From NCBI RefSeq assembly GCF_011682145.1, contig NZ_WHJH01000023.1, positions 30,057-94,056 of the forward strand: a stretch of DNA of 64,000 nucleotides, given 5' to 3'. The notes below the pieces were generated by a model. The model made no database searches and was not told the origin of the DNA. It worked only from the letters and a program-made list of their open reading frames with translations. The DNA is from Massilia mucilaginosa (GTDB taxonomy: Bacteria; Pseudomonadota; Gammaproteobacteria; Burkholderiales; Burkholderiaceae_D). Every line of letters begins with the position of its first letter. The stretch's first letter is position 1. Positions 1 to 8,806 of the stretch are shown one piece after another. A program made the translations under genes and the position numbers.

Positions 1-32
1 AATCAATATCAACGATAGGCGTTTTGCGTTCC

Positions 33-683
33 ATGACCGACAGTACCGCCTCAAGAGGCAAGTTCATCAGCTTTGAAGGCATCGACGGCGCCGGCAAGTC
101 CACCCACATCGCGTTTGTCGCCGCAAGGGTGGCCGCGGCCCTGGAAGCGCAGGGCAAGCGCGTTGTGTCCTCGCGCGAACCGGGCGGCACAGCACTCGGC
201 GAAAAATTGCGCGAATTGCTCCTGCACGAGAAAATGCACCTCGAAACCGAGGCGCTGCTGATGTTCGCCAGCCGCCGCGAGCACATCGCCCAGGTCATCG
301 AACCGGGCCTGCAACGGGGCGACTGGGTCATTTCCGACCGCTTTACCGACGCCAGCTTTGCCTATCAGGGCGGCGGACGCGGCCTGGACCGGGCCAAGAT
401 GGAGGCGCTGGAGCAATGGGTGCACCCGCATCTGCAACCGGACCTGACCTTGCTGTTCGACGTGCCGCTCGACGTGGCCCGCGCGCGCCTCGACGCCAGC
501 CGTACCCTCGACAAGTTCGAGCAGGAAAAGACCGATTTCTTCGCCGCCTGCCGCAACGAATACCTGCGCCGCGCCGCGCAGTTTCCGGAACGGATCGTTG
601 TCATCGATTCCAGCAAATCGATTGCCGAGATCCAGGCCACGCTCGGCGGCATTCTCGACCAGCTGCTGCAAGTGATTGATTAA
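33..683 (+). CDS. tmk: Thymidylate kinase (dTMP kinase)
   Basis: Phosphorylates dTMP to dTDP with ATP in the cytoplasm, feeding dTTP synthesis. The N-terminus has the family P-loop ([11 protein letters not shown], about residues 14-24), followed by the REPGGT motif that binds dTMP, and a DRF motif ([17 protein letters not shown]) in the middle. The 216-aa length is normal. The frame is open from a TTG at 24, but the ATG at 33 gives the expected N-terminus ([11 protein letters not shown]), so I place the start there. Sixteen bases separate it from holB, the classic tmk-holB pairing that couples nucleotide supply and replication genes. The gene usually upstream (mltG) is outside the window. Confidence 0.96.
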   Translation: MTDSTASRGKFISFEGIDGAGKSTHIAFVAARVAAALEAQGKRVVSSREPGGTALGEKLRELLLHEKMHLETEALLMFASRREHIAQVIEPGLQRGDWVISDRFTDASFAYQGGGRGLDRAKMEALEQWVHPHLQPDLTLLFDVPLDVARARLDASRTLDKFEQEKTDFFAACRNEYLRRAAQFPERIVVIDSSKSIAEIQATLGGILDQLLQVID

Positions 684-698
684 ACCAAGAATGTCGCA

Positions 699-1733
699 AT
701 GAGCAATTCAATTTATCCCTGGCAGGCGAGCGCATGGCAGCAGTTGCAGCTGATGCGCGAGCGCCTGCCGCACGCGATCCTGTTCCACGGCGCCGCCGGC
801 ACCGGCAAAGCCGACTTCATCGAAGCCTTTGCCCAGTCCTTGCTGTGCGAGAACGTGCGTCCCGACGGCCACGCCTGCGGCACCTGCGGCTCCTGCGGCT
901 GGTTTTCGCAGCAAAACCATCCCGACTACCGCCGCGTGCGGCCCGAAGCGCTGGAAGACGAGCCGCCCGAGGGCGAGGAGGGCGCCGAGCTTGACGGCGG
1001 CAAGAAATCGAAATCGACCAAGGCGCCGTCGAAAGAGATCAAGATCGAGCAGATCCGCGCACTGGCCGACTTCATGAATATTTCCACCCACCGCCAGGGG
1101 CTGCGGGTGGTGGTCGTGTATCCGGCCGAGGCGCTCAACATGCCGGCCTCGAACGCCCTGCTCAAGACCCTGGAAGAGCCGCCGCCGGGCACGGTGTTCC
1201 TGCTGTCGTCGAACAGCCTGGACCGGCTGCTGCCGACCATCCTGTCGCGCTGCCGCAAGTTTGCCCTCCCGATGCCCGACCAGGGCGCCGCGCTGGCCTG
1301 GCTGAAAGAACAGGGCCTGCTTGATGCCGACAGCTGGCTGCGCGAGCAGGGCGGCGCGCCGCTGGCCGCGCTGGCGCAATCCGAAACGGGTAACCGCGAA
1401 GATTTGGAAGCATTATTGCAATGCCTGGCGCATCCCAGCGTCGACGGCGCACTGCGGACTGCCGAAAAATTGAGCAAAGCACCCCTGGCGACGTTGGTTT
1501 CTTGGATGCAGCGCTGGCTTTACGATCTGTTTTCCTACAAACTAGCGGGTAGTATCCGGTATTATCCACGTTACCAGAAGGAACTCGCCGTGCTTGCTGG
1601 CAAAGTGCACACGGCCAACCTGCTGCGCGCGATGAAAAACGCAAACGACCGGCGCGCGATCGCGGACCATCCGCTGTCGCCGAAATTGTTTGTCGAAGAC
1701 CTGTTGCTTGATTACACTACATGCTGTACCTGA
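699..1733 (+). CDS. holB: DNA polymerase III subunit delta'
   Basis: Clamp-loader subunit of the replicative polymerase. The N-terminus has a degenerate Walker A region (FHGAAGTGKADF), then a four-cysteine zinc module with the pattern C-x8-C-x2-C-x2-C (CENVRPDGHACGTCGSC). This is followed by the SRC sensor region (LLPTILSRCRKF) and the ALLKTLEEPP motif typical of delta' and DnaX. An acidic/lysine-rich insert (about residues 85-110) sits between the zinc module and the rest of the AAA+ core. At 344 aa it is normal for the family. Start ATG 699 is the only sensible one; the ATG at 691 hits a stop at once. It lies between tmk and a PilZ gene, as in many beta- and gammaproteobacteria. Confidence 0.95.
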   Translation: MSNSIYPWQASAWQQLQLMRERLPHAILFHGAAGTGKADFIEAFAQSLLCENVRPDGHACGTCGSCGWFSQQNHPDYRRVRPEALEDEPPEGEEGAELDGGKKSKSTKAPSKEIKIEQIRALADFMNISTHRQGLRVVVVYPAEALNMPASNALLKTLEEPPPGTVFLLSSNSLDRLLPTILSRCRKFALPMPDQGAALAWLKEQGLLDADSWLREQGGAPLAALAQSETGNREDLEALLQCLAHPSVDGALRTAEKLSKAPLATLVSWMQRWLYDLFSYKLAGSIRYYPRYQKELAVLAGKVHTANLLRAMKNANDRRAIADHPLSPKLFVEDLLLDYTTCCT

Positions 1734-1743
1734 AAGGATTTTA

Positions 1744-2121
1744 ATGTCTGGCAACCCAACTGACCCAAGCGCTCCGCAAATCACGCGTCCTTCGGTCCTG
1801 TCGCTTGCCATCAAGGAAAAGGCGGCGCTGTATGCCGCGTATATGCCTTTCCTGCGCAACGGCGGCATGTTCGTGCCCACCGTGAAGCCGTACAAGATCG
1901 GCGATGAGATTTACCTGATTCTGGCGTTGATGGACGATACCAATAAATACCCGATCGCAGGCAAGGTCGCCTGGATCACGCCGGCTGGCGCCAACAATAA
2001 CAAGGCGCAAGGCATCGGCGTGCATTTCCCCGACGACGAAACCGGCCAGCGCGCCAAGTTGCGCATCGAAGAGATCCTGGGCGCGGCCCTGCGCTCCTCG
2101 CGGGCCACGCACACGCTGTAG
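1744..2121 (+). CDS. pilZ: PilZ domain protein (type IV pilus PilZ-like)
   Basis: A 125-aa cytoplasmic PilZ-fold protein. The sequence has the family features GGMFVPT near residue 40, a central YKIGDEIYLIL strand pair, and GKVAWITP followed by a GIGVHF strand. It lacks an obvious RxxxR/DxSxxG c-di-GMP pocket, as is typical of the stand-alone PilZ that binds FimX/PilB in type IV pilus biogenesis rather than c-di-GMP itself. The frame is open from 1690, inside holB, but ATG 1744 preceded by AAAGGA (1733-1738) is the better start. The tmk-holB-pilZ-tatD order is a known conserved string. Confidence 0.9.
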   Translation: MSGNPTDPSAPQITRPSVLSLAIKEKAALYAAYMPFLRNGGMFVPTVKPYKIGDEIYLILALMDDTNKYPIAGKVAWITPAGANNNKAQGIGVHFPDDETGQRAKLRIEEILGAALRSSRATHTL

Positions 2122-2170
2122 TACGCTGTTAGCCTTACCGCCCTTTAACCTGACTGTCACCGCTCGCTGT

Positions 2171-2689
2171 ATGCCGTCTTTCGTTCACCGTGTTGCCCGT
2201 CCCGACGACCTGCCTGTCATCGTCGACATTTACAATTCGACCATCGCCTCGCGCGAAGTGACGGCCGATACCGAGCCGGTGTCGGTGGCGTCGCGCCAGC
2301 AGTGGTTCGACGACCATGACCCCGAGCGGCGCCCGCTGTGGGTGCTGCATGCGGCCGACGACGCCAGCGCCAGCCCGGCCGTGATCGGCTGGATGTCGTA
2401 TTCCAATTTCTACGGCCGTCCGGCTTACTCGGGCACCGCCGAGCTGTCGATCTATATCGCCGAAGACTGGCGCGGCAAGGGCATCGGGCGCTATTGCCTG
2501 GAGCAGGCCATCGCCTACGCGCCGCACATCGCCGTGCACACCTTGCTGGGTTTCATTTTTGGCCATAACCAGCCGAGCCTGGCCTTGTTCAAGAAGTTCG
2601 GCTTCGATACCTGGGCCAATCTGCCGAGGGTGGCCAACCTGGACGGCATCGAGCGCGACCTGATCATTCTGGGCAAGCGTATCGCCTAA
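2171..2689 (+). CDS. GNAT-family N-acetyltransferase (phosphinothricin acetyltransferase-like)
   Basis: A 172-aa acetyltransferase of the Pat/YncA branch. It opens with RVARPDDLPVIVDIYN, the usual first helix of that branch, and carries the acetyl-CoA pyrophosphate loop WRGKGIGRYCLEQA (about residues 98-111). The C-terminal HNQPSLALFKKFGFD motif contains the conserved Asn and Phe residues. Substrates in this branch are small amino compounds such as methionine sulfoximine or phosphinothricin; the actual substrate cannot be read from sequence. It starts at ATG 2171 and sits between pilZ and tatD, so it may be cotranscribed with them. Confidence 0.88.
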   Translation: MPSFVHRVARPDDLPVIVDIYNSTIASREVTADTEPVSVASRQQWFDDHDPERRPLWVLHAADDASASPAVIGWMSYSNFYGRPAYSGTAELSIYIAEDWRGKGIGRYCLEQAIAYAPHIAVHTLLGFIFGHNQPSLALFKKFGFDTWANLPRVANLDGIERDLIILGKRIA

Positions 2690-2705
2690 GCTTTACAATG
2701 GCGGG

Positions 2706-3506
2706 ATGTATATCGACTCCCACTGCCATATCAATTTCCCCGAGCTTGCCGCGCGCATGCCCGAGATCCTCGCCACCATGGCCGACAACAAGGTCACCCA
2801 CGCCCTGTGCGTGTCGGTCGACCTGCCGGACTTTCCGCAGGTGCTGGCCCTGGCCAAGGAATATCCGCACATCTACGCCTCGGTCGGCGTGCATCCCGAT
2901 TACGAGGACACGCCGGAACCTTCCGTCGACCAGCTGGTCGAACTGTCGAAGCATCCGAAAATCGTCGCCATCGGCGAAACCGGTCTCGACTATTTCCGCT
3001 TGCAGGGCGACCTGGAGTGGCAGCGCGAGCGCTTCCGGGTGCACATCCGTGCTTCCAGAATCACGCGCAAGCCATTGATTATCCACACCCGCGCCGCCAG
3101 CGTGGACACCATCCGCATCATGCGGGAAGAGGGCGCGGGGACCGACAAGGGGGGCGTGGCCGGGGTGATGCATTGCTTTACTGAATCGCTGGAAGTGGCC
3201 GAGGCCGCGATCGCGATGGGTTTCTACATCTCGTTCTCGGGCATCGTCACCTTCAAAAGCGCGAAGGAATTGCAGGCCGTTGCCAAAGCCGTGCCGCTCG
3301 ACCGGATCTTGATCGAGACCGACTCGCCCTACCTGGCGCCGGTGCCGCACCGGGGCAAGATGAACGAACCGGGTTTTGTGTGCCATGTGGCCGAATACCT
3401 GGCCGCGCTCAAGGACGTGCCGCTGGCCACGGTGGCGCAGCGGACGACCGACAATTTCTTCAATCTTTTCAACGTGGTACGCGACAAAGTTGAAGTGGAA
3501 TCTTGA
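2706..3506 (+). CDS. TatD-family metal-dependent hydrolase / DNase
   Basis: A 266-aa amidohydrolase-fold protein. Metal ligands are visible in order: HxH near the N-terminus (DSHCHINF), Glu in GETGLDY, His in IIHTRAA, His in MHCFTES and Asp in ETDSPYLAP, followed by the family-typical PHRGKMNEP. Members are Mg-dependent exo/endo-deoxyribonucleases (TatD, YcfH). The position right after tmk-holB-pilZ matches ycfH, which follows tmk-holB in E. coli, so this is probably the YcfH subgroup. The start ATG 2706 lies 16 bases after the acetyltransferase stop. Confidence 0.93.
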   Translation: MYIDSHCHINFPELAARMPEILATMADNKVTHALCVSVDLPDFPQVLALAKEYPHIYASVGVHPDYEDTPEPSVDQLVELSKHPKIVAIGETGLDYFRLQGDLEWQRERFRVHIRASRITRKPLIIHTRAASVDTIRIMREEGAGTDKGGVAGVMHCFTESLEVAEAAIAMGFYISFSGIVTFKSAKELQAVAKAVPLDRILIETDSPYLAPVPHRGKMNEPGFVCHVAEYLAALKDVPLATVAQRTTDNFFNLFNVVRDKVEVES

Positions 3507-3582
3507 ATGCGGGCGCAGTTAATCCGGTTTCTCTGAAGCCGGCTATTTCTCAATAATTTCAACAGCTTACGGAGCTGACTTC

Positions 3583-4242
3583 ATGTTCGAACTGATCAGT
3601 CGTTTGCTTCTGGCCGCCGCGCTTGCAGGCGCCGGTGCGAGTGCGGCAGCCGAGCCGGTGCGCGATTTCGTGGTCGCCGCCCAGATGGACAACGCGTCCA
3701 TGGTCCGCAAACTGCTCAAGAACGGCGGCAGCCCCGACACGGTCGACCCGGTCACCGGCCAGAGCGTGCTGATCCTGGCCCTGCGCGAGGGCGCCAATGA
3801 CGTCGTCAATGTGTTGCTCAGCCAGCCCGGCATCGACTTGGAGCTGGCCGCGCCGAACGGCAACCGCGCCCTGATGATGGCCGCCTTCAGGCGCAACAAG
3901 CCCGCCGTGCTGGCTCTGCTGGCCAAGGGCGCCATCGTCACCTATCCCGGCTGGACTCCACTGCACTACGCGGCCGCCAGCGGCGACGACGAGATCGTCC
4001 GCATCCTGCTCGAACACCACGCCTATATCGATGCCGAAACACCCAGCAAGCTCACCCCGCTGATGATCGCCGCGCGCGAAGGCCACGAGGCGGCCGCCAG
4101 AGTGCTGATGCGGGAGGGCGCCGACGCCACCCTCAAGAACAACGAAAGCCTCACCGCCGCCCAGATCGCCGAGCGCGCCGACAAGCCGCGCATCGCCGAC
4201 GCCATCGTCGCCCATCTTTCCGGGCACCGGGGCGGCCTCTGA
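3583..4242 (+). CDS. Exported ankyrin-repeat protein
   Basis: A 219-aa protein with a Sec signal peptide (about residues 1-22, ending ASAAA) and four to five ankyrin repeats. Repeat signatures such as NGNRALMMAAFRRNKPAVLALL, TPLHYAA and LTPLMIAAREGHEAAARVLM are clear. It should act in the periplasm as a protein-binding scaffold; the partner is unknown. RBS ACGGAG lies about 9 bases before ATG 3583. Ankyrin genes next to tatD are common in Oxalobacteraceae. Confidence 0.9.
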   Translation: MFELISRLLLAAALAGAGASAAAEPVRDFVVAAQMDNASMVRKLLKNGGSPDTVDPVTGQSVLILALREGANDVVNVLLSQPGIDLELAAPNGNRALMMAAFRRNKPAVLALLAKGAIVTYPGWTPLHYAAASGDDEIVRILLEHHAYIDAETPSKLTPLMIAAREGHEAAARVLMREGADATLKNNESLTAAQIAERADKPRIADAIVAHLSGHRGGL

Positions 4243-4411
4243 TTGCCAGGTCGGCGCGCGCAAGCGCCGAACTGGCACGGAAAAGCGAGTTATCTCGCGG
4301 CATCGAATTGCGTCCATGTTGTTGATAATGATTACGTCGTACTAATCAAAGCCAAGCAACGGCGGGGCATCCGGGCCGTGACGGCCTGGCCGCCAATCCA
4401 AAGGGAAAACT

Positions 4412-5335
4412 ATGCTGAACGAACGCGAAATCGAAAGCTGCTATCTGGGGCAGTTCATTCCTGTCCACTATCACCACAATATGTTGATGGACCAAAACCG
4501 GATGCACGGTTTCAAGTCGGCGATCCATTACGCCGTTTTCCCTGGCGCCAAGGTGCTTGAGCTCGGTGGCGGTACCGGCGTGCTGTCCTGGTTCGCCGCC
4601 GCCAAGGCCGAAAAAGTCTACTGCGTCGAATTCAATCCCGACATGGTCAAGGAAGCGCGCAAGATGATGTCGATGAACCCGAACGGTCACAAGGTCGAGG
4701 TGGTGCATGCCGACGCCTTCGAATACCTGCCGCCGGAACCGGTCGACATCGTCATCTGCGAAATGATTCACGTCGGCATGCTGCGCGAAAAACAGGTGGA
4801 AGTGATCGAATCGTTCAAGCGGCGCTACCTGGCGCGCTTCGGCGGCCCGCTGCCGCGCTTCTTGCCGGAAGCGGTGATCATGGCGGTCCAGCCCTTGCAG
4901 CAGGAATACGATTTCGAGGGGTTTTACGCGCCCATCGTGCAGTTCCAGGAAACCACGGTGATTCATCCCGGCACGGTCGAGCTGGCGCCGCCATCGGTGT
5001 ACGGCATTCTCGACTTCAGCCAGCCGCTGGACACCCGCATCGCGTGGGAAGGCAAGTTTTTGGTCGAAAAGAATGGTGTCGTTAACGCGATGCGCTTCAT
5101 CACCAAGAACGTGCTGGCGGTCGTGAGCGAAGAGAACGCCACCATCGACTGGCTCAACCATTACATGACCTTGCCGCTGCAACAAGGTGTCCAGTGCAAG
5201 GCCGGCGACGTGCTGCAGGTGAGTTTTCATTACCGCGCCGGTGGCTCGATTCCGTCGCTGGAGGCGGCGATCCGGGTCGATGTGCTGCACGCCGTGGCGC
5301 CGGAAGCCGTCGAACGGGTGCGCGTCTACGCTTGA
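4412..5335 (+). CDS. Class I SAM-dependent methyltransferase, PRMT-like
   Basis: A 307-aa methyltransferase. Motif I is LELGGGTGVLSWFAA (about residues 50-64), followed by the acidic ribose-binding residue in YCVEFNPDM. A post-I segment reads VHADAFEYLPP and motif II reads DIVICEMIHVGMLREKQVE. The CEMIH segment resembles the double-E loop region of protein-arginine methyltransferases, but only one Glu is visible there, so arginine methylation is inference. The C-terminal half (residues about 150-307) is beta-rich, as in the PRMT barrel. It is preceded by AAGGGAAAACT before ATG 4412. Confidence 0.75.
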   Translation: MLNEREIESCYLGQFIPVHYHHNMLMDQNRMHGFKSAIHYAVFPGAKVLELGGGTGVLSWFAAAKAEKVYCVEFNPDMVKEARKMMSMNPNGHKVEVVHADAFEYLPPEPVDIVICEMIHVGMLREKQVEVIESFKRRYLARFGGPLPRFLPEAVIMAVQPLQQEYDFEGFYAPIVQFQETTVIHPGTVELAPPSVYGILDFSQPLDTRIAWEGKFLVEKNGVVNAMRFITKNVLAVVSEENATIDWLNHYMTLPLQQGVQCKAGDVLQVSFHYRAGGSIPSLEAAIRVDVLHAVAPEAVERVRVYA

Positions 5336-5451
5336 TGAACGCTGGCGCGTGGACGGGGGCGGCCTGCGCCGGCCCGCCATCGCCGCCGATGGATTTGCCG
5401 CGCGGCGGACGAGCCCGTAAAATGCGGGCTTGACCGTTTTTTTGAGTGCAT

Positions 5452-5700
5452 ATGGAAAATATCGACCAGCGTTACCTCGTCCAGCAAAACAAACTCAGCG
5501 ACGACGCGCTGAAACCGCCCGTGTTCGCCAAAGTCATGCGCAGCAAGGAAGGCAAGTTCGAAGGCGTGTCCTTCATCAAGAACAAGGACAAAGCCACCAT
5601 CATGACCGTCGGGCAAGCCCAGGAAGTGATCGACTGGGCCACGAACAAGAAGTCCAACGCCCACGAATACGCCACCAAGATCATCTGCGTCGGCCAGTAA
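5452..5700 (+). CDS. Small conserved hypothetical protein (82 aa)
   Basis: An 82-aa soluble, Lys-rich protein without signal peptide or membrane segment. I do not recognise a named family. A GTG at 5446 is also in frame, but ATG 5452 is preferred and the protein then begins MENIDQRYLV. The gene has the base composition of its neighbours and an ordered, mixed alpha/beta-looking sequence, which supports a real gene. No operon partner is evident: 116 bases separate it from the methyltransferase gene. Confidence 0.65.
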   Translation: MENIDQRYLVQQNKLSDDALKPPVFAKVMRSKEGKFEGVSFIKNKDKATIMTVGQAQEVIDWATNKKSNAHEYATKIICVGQ

Positions 5701-5825
5701 TTCCGCTAATCCGCCCTGGATGCGCTTCACCCGCGCCATGGTGCGTTCGGTCGCACGCGCATTGCCGCGCATTCGCCATGGCCTTACAGTGAACCCACCT
5801 GAACTTTTTCCGTGAGGAGAAAACG

Positions 5826-6026
5826 ATGTTGAGTTTCCTGTTGTGGCTGGTGGTGCTGGTCCTTTGCTGGCCGCTGGCCTTGCTTGCACTCGTGCTGTAT
5901 CCGCTGGTGTGGCTCGTGCTGCTGCCGTTCCGCCTGCTGGGCATCGGCGTGGAAGCGGTGTTCGAACTGCTGCGTTCGATCGTCATGCTGCCAGCCCGCG
6001 TGCTGCGCGGCGGCCCCGGGCGCTAA
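5826..6026 (+). CDS. Small hydrophobic membrane protein (66 aa)
   Basis: A 66-aa protein made of two long hydrophobic stretches (about residues 2-25 and 26-40), rich in Leu, Val and Trp, with an amphipathic, Arg-containing tail ending in GGPGR. It is predicted to sit in the inner membrane as a hairpin. A strong RBS (GTGAGGAGAAAACG) precedes ATG 5826. No function can be assigned. It is convergent with the chemoreceptor gene, with 30 bases between the ends. Confidence 0.65.
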   Translation: MLSFLLWLVVLVLCWPLALLALVLYPLVWLVLLPFRLLGIGVEAVFELLRSIVMLPARVLRGGPGR

Positions 6027-6056
6027 GACCCTGCGCCGCGCCCGTCCCGCGCCAAG

Positions 6057-8090
6057 TTATGCGTGTTTCAAGTGCTGATGCCGGGCGCCGGCGAGACGGC
6101 GCGGCGCCGCCGCAACCCGCGCCTGCGCACCCGTCCGCTGTGCGGCCTTGGCCGCTTCATTTCCAAGCGTAAAAATACTCATCGCCTGCACCAGGGTGGC
6201 CGCCTGCTCCTGCAAACTGCTCGACGCGGCGGCGGTTTGCTCGACCAGGGCGGCGTTTTGTTGTGTCATGTCATCCATCTGGGTGACCGCATGGTTGATC
6301 TGCTCGATCCCGGCCCCTTGCTCGGCCGAGGCGACGGCGATCTCCGCCATGATGCTGGTGATCCGCGTCACGCTGCTAAGGATCTCGCTCATGGCACTGC
6401 CGGCGTCGCTGGCGAGCTGGTTGCCCGCTTCCACCCGGTCCACGCTGTGGTTGATCAGCACCTTGATTTCCTTGGCGGCCGAGGCGGAGCGCTGCGCCAG
6501 GTTGCGTACTTCGCTGGCGACGACGGCGAATCCACGGCCCTGCTCGCCGGCGCGCGCCGCTTCCACGGCGGCATTGAGCGCCAGGATATTCGTCTGGAAC
6601 GCGATGCCGTCGATCACGGAGATGATGTCGACAATCTTGCGCGAGCCCTCGTTGATGTCGCCCATCGTGCGCACCACTTGCGATACCACCGCCGCGCCCT
6701 TGGTCGCGGCCTGCGAGGCGCCCAGCACCAGCTCGTTGGCCTGATGGGCATTGTCGGCGTTCTGCCGGACCGTGGAGGTGAGTTCTTCCATGGACGAGGC
6801 GGTCTCTTCCAGGTTCGAGGCCTGCGATTCGAGCCGCGACGACACGTCATTGTTGCCCGACGCAATATCGCGGGTCGCCGCGCTGATGTTCTCGATGCTG
6901 ACCCGCACATCGCCGACGATGCCGCGCAGGCTGTCGTTCATGTCCTTGAGGGCGCGCAGCATTTGTCCGACTTCATTGTCGGCGCCGACATCGAACTCGT
7001 TGACCAGATTGCCGCTGGCGACGCTTTGCGCCACCGCGACGGCGTTATTCAGCGGCCCCGTGACGGCGCGCGTGACGAGCACGGTGAACCAGCCGGCGCC
7101 GCCCAGCAACACCAGCATGACGCCGAGCATGGTCCAGCGTTCGGTATGGAAGTTGCCGATCTTGGCGACGAACATGGCGTCGAGATCGGCCTTGGCCGCG
7201 TTGTTGAGGGCGAACTGGGCATCGATCGCGCGCGTCGCGGCGGCCACGTACTCGCTGGGGCTGTAGGCGAGCGTCTCGGGCTTGAGAATCTGCTCGGTGG
7301 CCAGCCCGGTGACCGTGGACGACATGGCGACCGCGTCGTTCATCAGCGGCGCCAGGCTGGTGCCGATCGACGGGTTATAGGCGGCGGCCTTGCCGAAGGC
7401 ATTCGTGGTTTGCAGCACGCGGTCATTGATCTTGCCGATCATCGATGAAATGATCTGCCGTTCTTCCTGGCTGGCTTCTTTCTTTCCGAGCAGGCCGGCG
7501 CCCTTGGCGCGCAACTGGCCCAGTTCTTCCGTCAGGTAGGGCAACTGATAATACATGGCCTGGATCAACTGATACGAATCCTTGTCCGGATCGAGGCTCA
7601 GGCCGTAGTAGTCGCCGATCAATTCGTTCACTTTCAGCGCCTTGGCCAGCAGGGCGGTGTGGGCGGCATAGCTTTGCGCCACCGTCATGGTCTTGCCGGC
7701 GACGCCCGCGCGCACGGCGTCCCATTCGCGCCGCGGCTCCGACCAGCGCATGCCGATGGCGGGGTCGCTGATGCGCGCGATCAGGCTGTCGACCACAGCA
7801 AAGGCGGCCTCGGCCTCGTGCTGCTTGGCCGCGCGCTTGTCTTCGGCCTCCTTGGTGCCGCCCAGTACCAGCGCCGACAGCCCGCGATGCTGCTGCGTCA
7901 GCTGGATCACGCGCAGCATGCTGGCCACGCCGGGCATGCCTGCCTGCTCGGACGAATAGGCCGTCAAGCCCTTGGCCGCTTCCTTGAAATATAAATAGGT
8001 CGGGATGCCGGCCACCATGATCCCGATGACGCTCAGGATCAGATAGGTGTGCCACACCTTGAGTTTTCCGAGGAACGATTGCGCAGCCAT
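6057..8090 (-). CDS. Methyl-accepting chemotaxis protein with large NIT-like sensor region
   Basis: A 677-aa inner-membrane chemoreceptor. TM1 is at about residues 13-33 and TM2 at about 320-345. Between them is a roughly 290-residue periplasmic helical region with a [12 protein letters not shown] motif like that of nitrate/nitrite-sensing NIT domains. A HAMP segment follows (about 345-400). The cytoplasmic signalling hairpin carries the hallmark core [20 protein letters not shown] and [18 protein letters not shown]. There is no NWETF-type CheR docking tail. The frame is open further upstream, but the ATG at 8090 has AGGAGTTGTC directly before it and gives the usual basic N-terminus. The ligand is unknown. 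Confidence 0.92.
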   Translation of the reverse strand: MAAQSFLGKLKVWHTYLILSVIGIMVAGIPTYLYFKEAAKGLTAYSSEQAGMPGVASMLRVIQLTQQHRGLSALVLGGTKEAEDKRAAKQHEAEAAFAVVDSLIARISDPAIGMRWSEPRREWDAVRAGVAGKTMTVAQSYAAHTALLAKALKVNELIGDYYGLSLDPDKDSYQLIQAMYYQLPYLTEELGQLRAKGAGLLGKKEASQEERQIISSMIGKINDRVLQTTNAFGKAAAYNPSIGTSLAPLMNDAVAMSSTVTGLATEQILKPETLAYSPSEYVAAATRAIDAQFALNNAAKADLDAMFVAKIGNFHTERWTMLGVMLVLLGGAGWFTVLVTRAVTGPLNNAVAVAQSVASGNLVNEFDVGADNEVGQMLRALKDMNDSLRGIVGDVRVSIENISAATRDIASGNNDVSSRLESQASNLEETASSMEELTSTVRQNADNAHQANELVLGASQAATKGAAVVSQVVRTMGDINEGSRKIVDIISVIDGIAFQTNILALNAAVEAARAGEQGRGFAVVASEVRNLAQRSASAAKEIKVLINHSVDRVEAGNQLASDAGSAMSEILSSVTRITSIMAEIAVASAEQGAGIEQINHAVTQMDDMTQQNAALVEQTAAASSSLQEQAATLVQAMSIFTLGNEAAKAAQRTGAQARVAAAPRRLAGARHQHLKHA

Positions 8091-8286
8091 GACAACTCCT
8101 TCATAAGGGCGGATCAAGACTGTGTCAAGCAATGTTGCTCTACGCAATCAATGAATTCATCATAGCTTGATCAATCTCAATATGCACTCAATGTAACTAC
8201 CGGAACGATAAATACATTGGCACAAAAAAGACACCCGATGTTGAATACTTAACAGACGGGGAGGGGACGCGCGGTTACAGTCAGGC

Positions 8287-8321
8287 ACGCACACCGGCTT
8301 CCACGGGGAGCGGGGGTGCGT
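8287..8321 (+). promoter_or_regulatory. Hairpin in leader of the 75-aa gene
   Basis: ACGCACACC at 8287-8295 can pair with the GG and GTGCGT of 8313-8321, with one mismatch, and the stem is followed by CTTTTC. It lies 25 bases before the ATG at 8347. No plus-strand gene lies upstream, so it is more likely a leader hairpin or attenuator than the end of another transcript. This is a visual call; no folding was computed. Confidence 0.3.
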
Positions 8322-8346
8322 CTTTTCATCTTTATAGGAAACCATC

Positions 8347-8574
8347 ATGCGCTTGGATATCTACCGCAGGGCCGAACACGACGGCAAGTACTCGTACCTG
8401 GCAGTTCCACAGGATCGCAATATTCCCAATGAAGCGACGAATACCGACTGGGAAGTGGAGGCAAGGGCGTTCGAAATCGCCGACGAGGACGACCGCCTGC
8501 CCGACTACGCCATTGAACATCTCAACGAGCAGATCGCCGAAAAAGGCTATGCAGTGACTGCGCTGATGAACTAA
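8347..8574 (+). CDS. Small conserved protein, resembles DUF6139 (75 aa)
   Basis: A 75-aa acidic soluble protein beginning MRLDIYRRAEHDGKYSYLAV and containing the segment TNTDWEVEARAF. The pattern matches my memory of the DUF6139 small proteins of Oxalobacteraceae, but I cannot confirm it by search. No signal peptide or membrane segment is present. RBS TAGGAAACC precedes ATG 8347. It is alone on its strand between the chemoreceptor and the RTX gene. A 7-bp inverted repeat downstream (8594-8600 with 8622-8628) could end its transcript, but it has no T-tract. Confidence 0.7.
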   Translation: MRLDIYRRAEHDGKYSYLAVPQDRNIPNEATNTDWEVEARAFEIADEDDRLPDYAIEHLNEQIAEKGYAVTALMN

Positions 8575-8638
8575 GCAGGTCTGATATTTCCCCGCTGGCA
8601 AGCGCTGTCAAGGACGCCGCCTGCCAGCTTCGGCACGT

Positions 8639-8806
8639 CTAGCAGCCTGTCGGACTTGGGGAGTCGAAGCGAGAAAATAGCTGGGCGAGGCCAGATTTTG
8701 ACGATTTCGCAGTGCCAATAGCGAGCTATTGGCCGAGAAAGCGGCGAAATATGGACCGTCCCAGGTATTTTTGCAGCCGACGATCTCAAGTCCGACAGAC
8801 TGCTAG
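8639..8806. repeat. MITE-like palindromic element with 20-bp terminal inverted repeats
   Basis: The ends 8639-8658 and 8787-8806 are inverted copies of each other (CTAGCAGCCTGTCGGACTTG) with a single mismatch. The interior is also nearly self-complementary. GCCAATAGC/GCTATTGGC (8714-8722 with 8725-8733) forms a perfect central stem. ATTTCGC/GCGAAAT (8704-8710 with 8744-8750) flanks it. AAAATAGCTGGG (8674-8685) pairs with CCCAGGTATTTT (8760-8771) with one mismatch. The whole 168 bp could fold as one long hairpin. It encodes no protein. The form is that of a miniature inverted-repeat or REP-derived element. Confidence 0.75.

Noticed and set aside
4324..4335. GATAATGATTAC, resembling half of a Fur box, before the methyltransferase gene
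   Set aside because: Only about 12 of 19 positions can be matched by eye, and the downstream gene has no link to iron.
8067..8125. TTGACA-17-TATGAA promoter-like pair just before the chemoreceptor start (minus strand)
   Set aside because: Transcription would begin at or after the ribosome-binding site, so it cannot be the working promoter for that gene.
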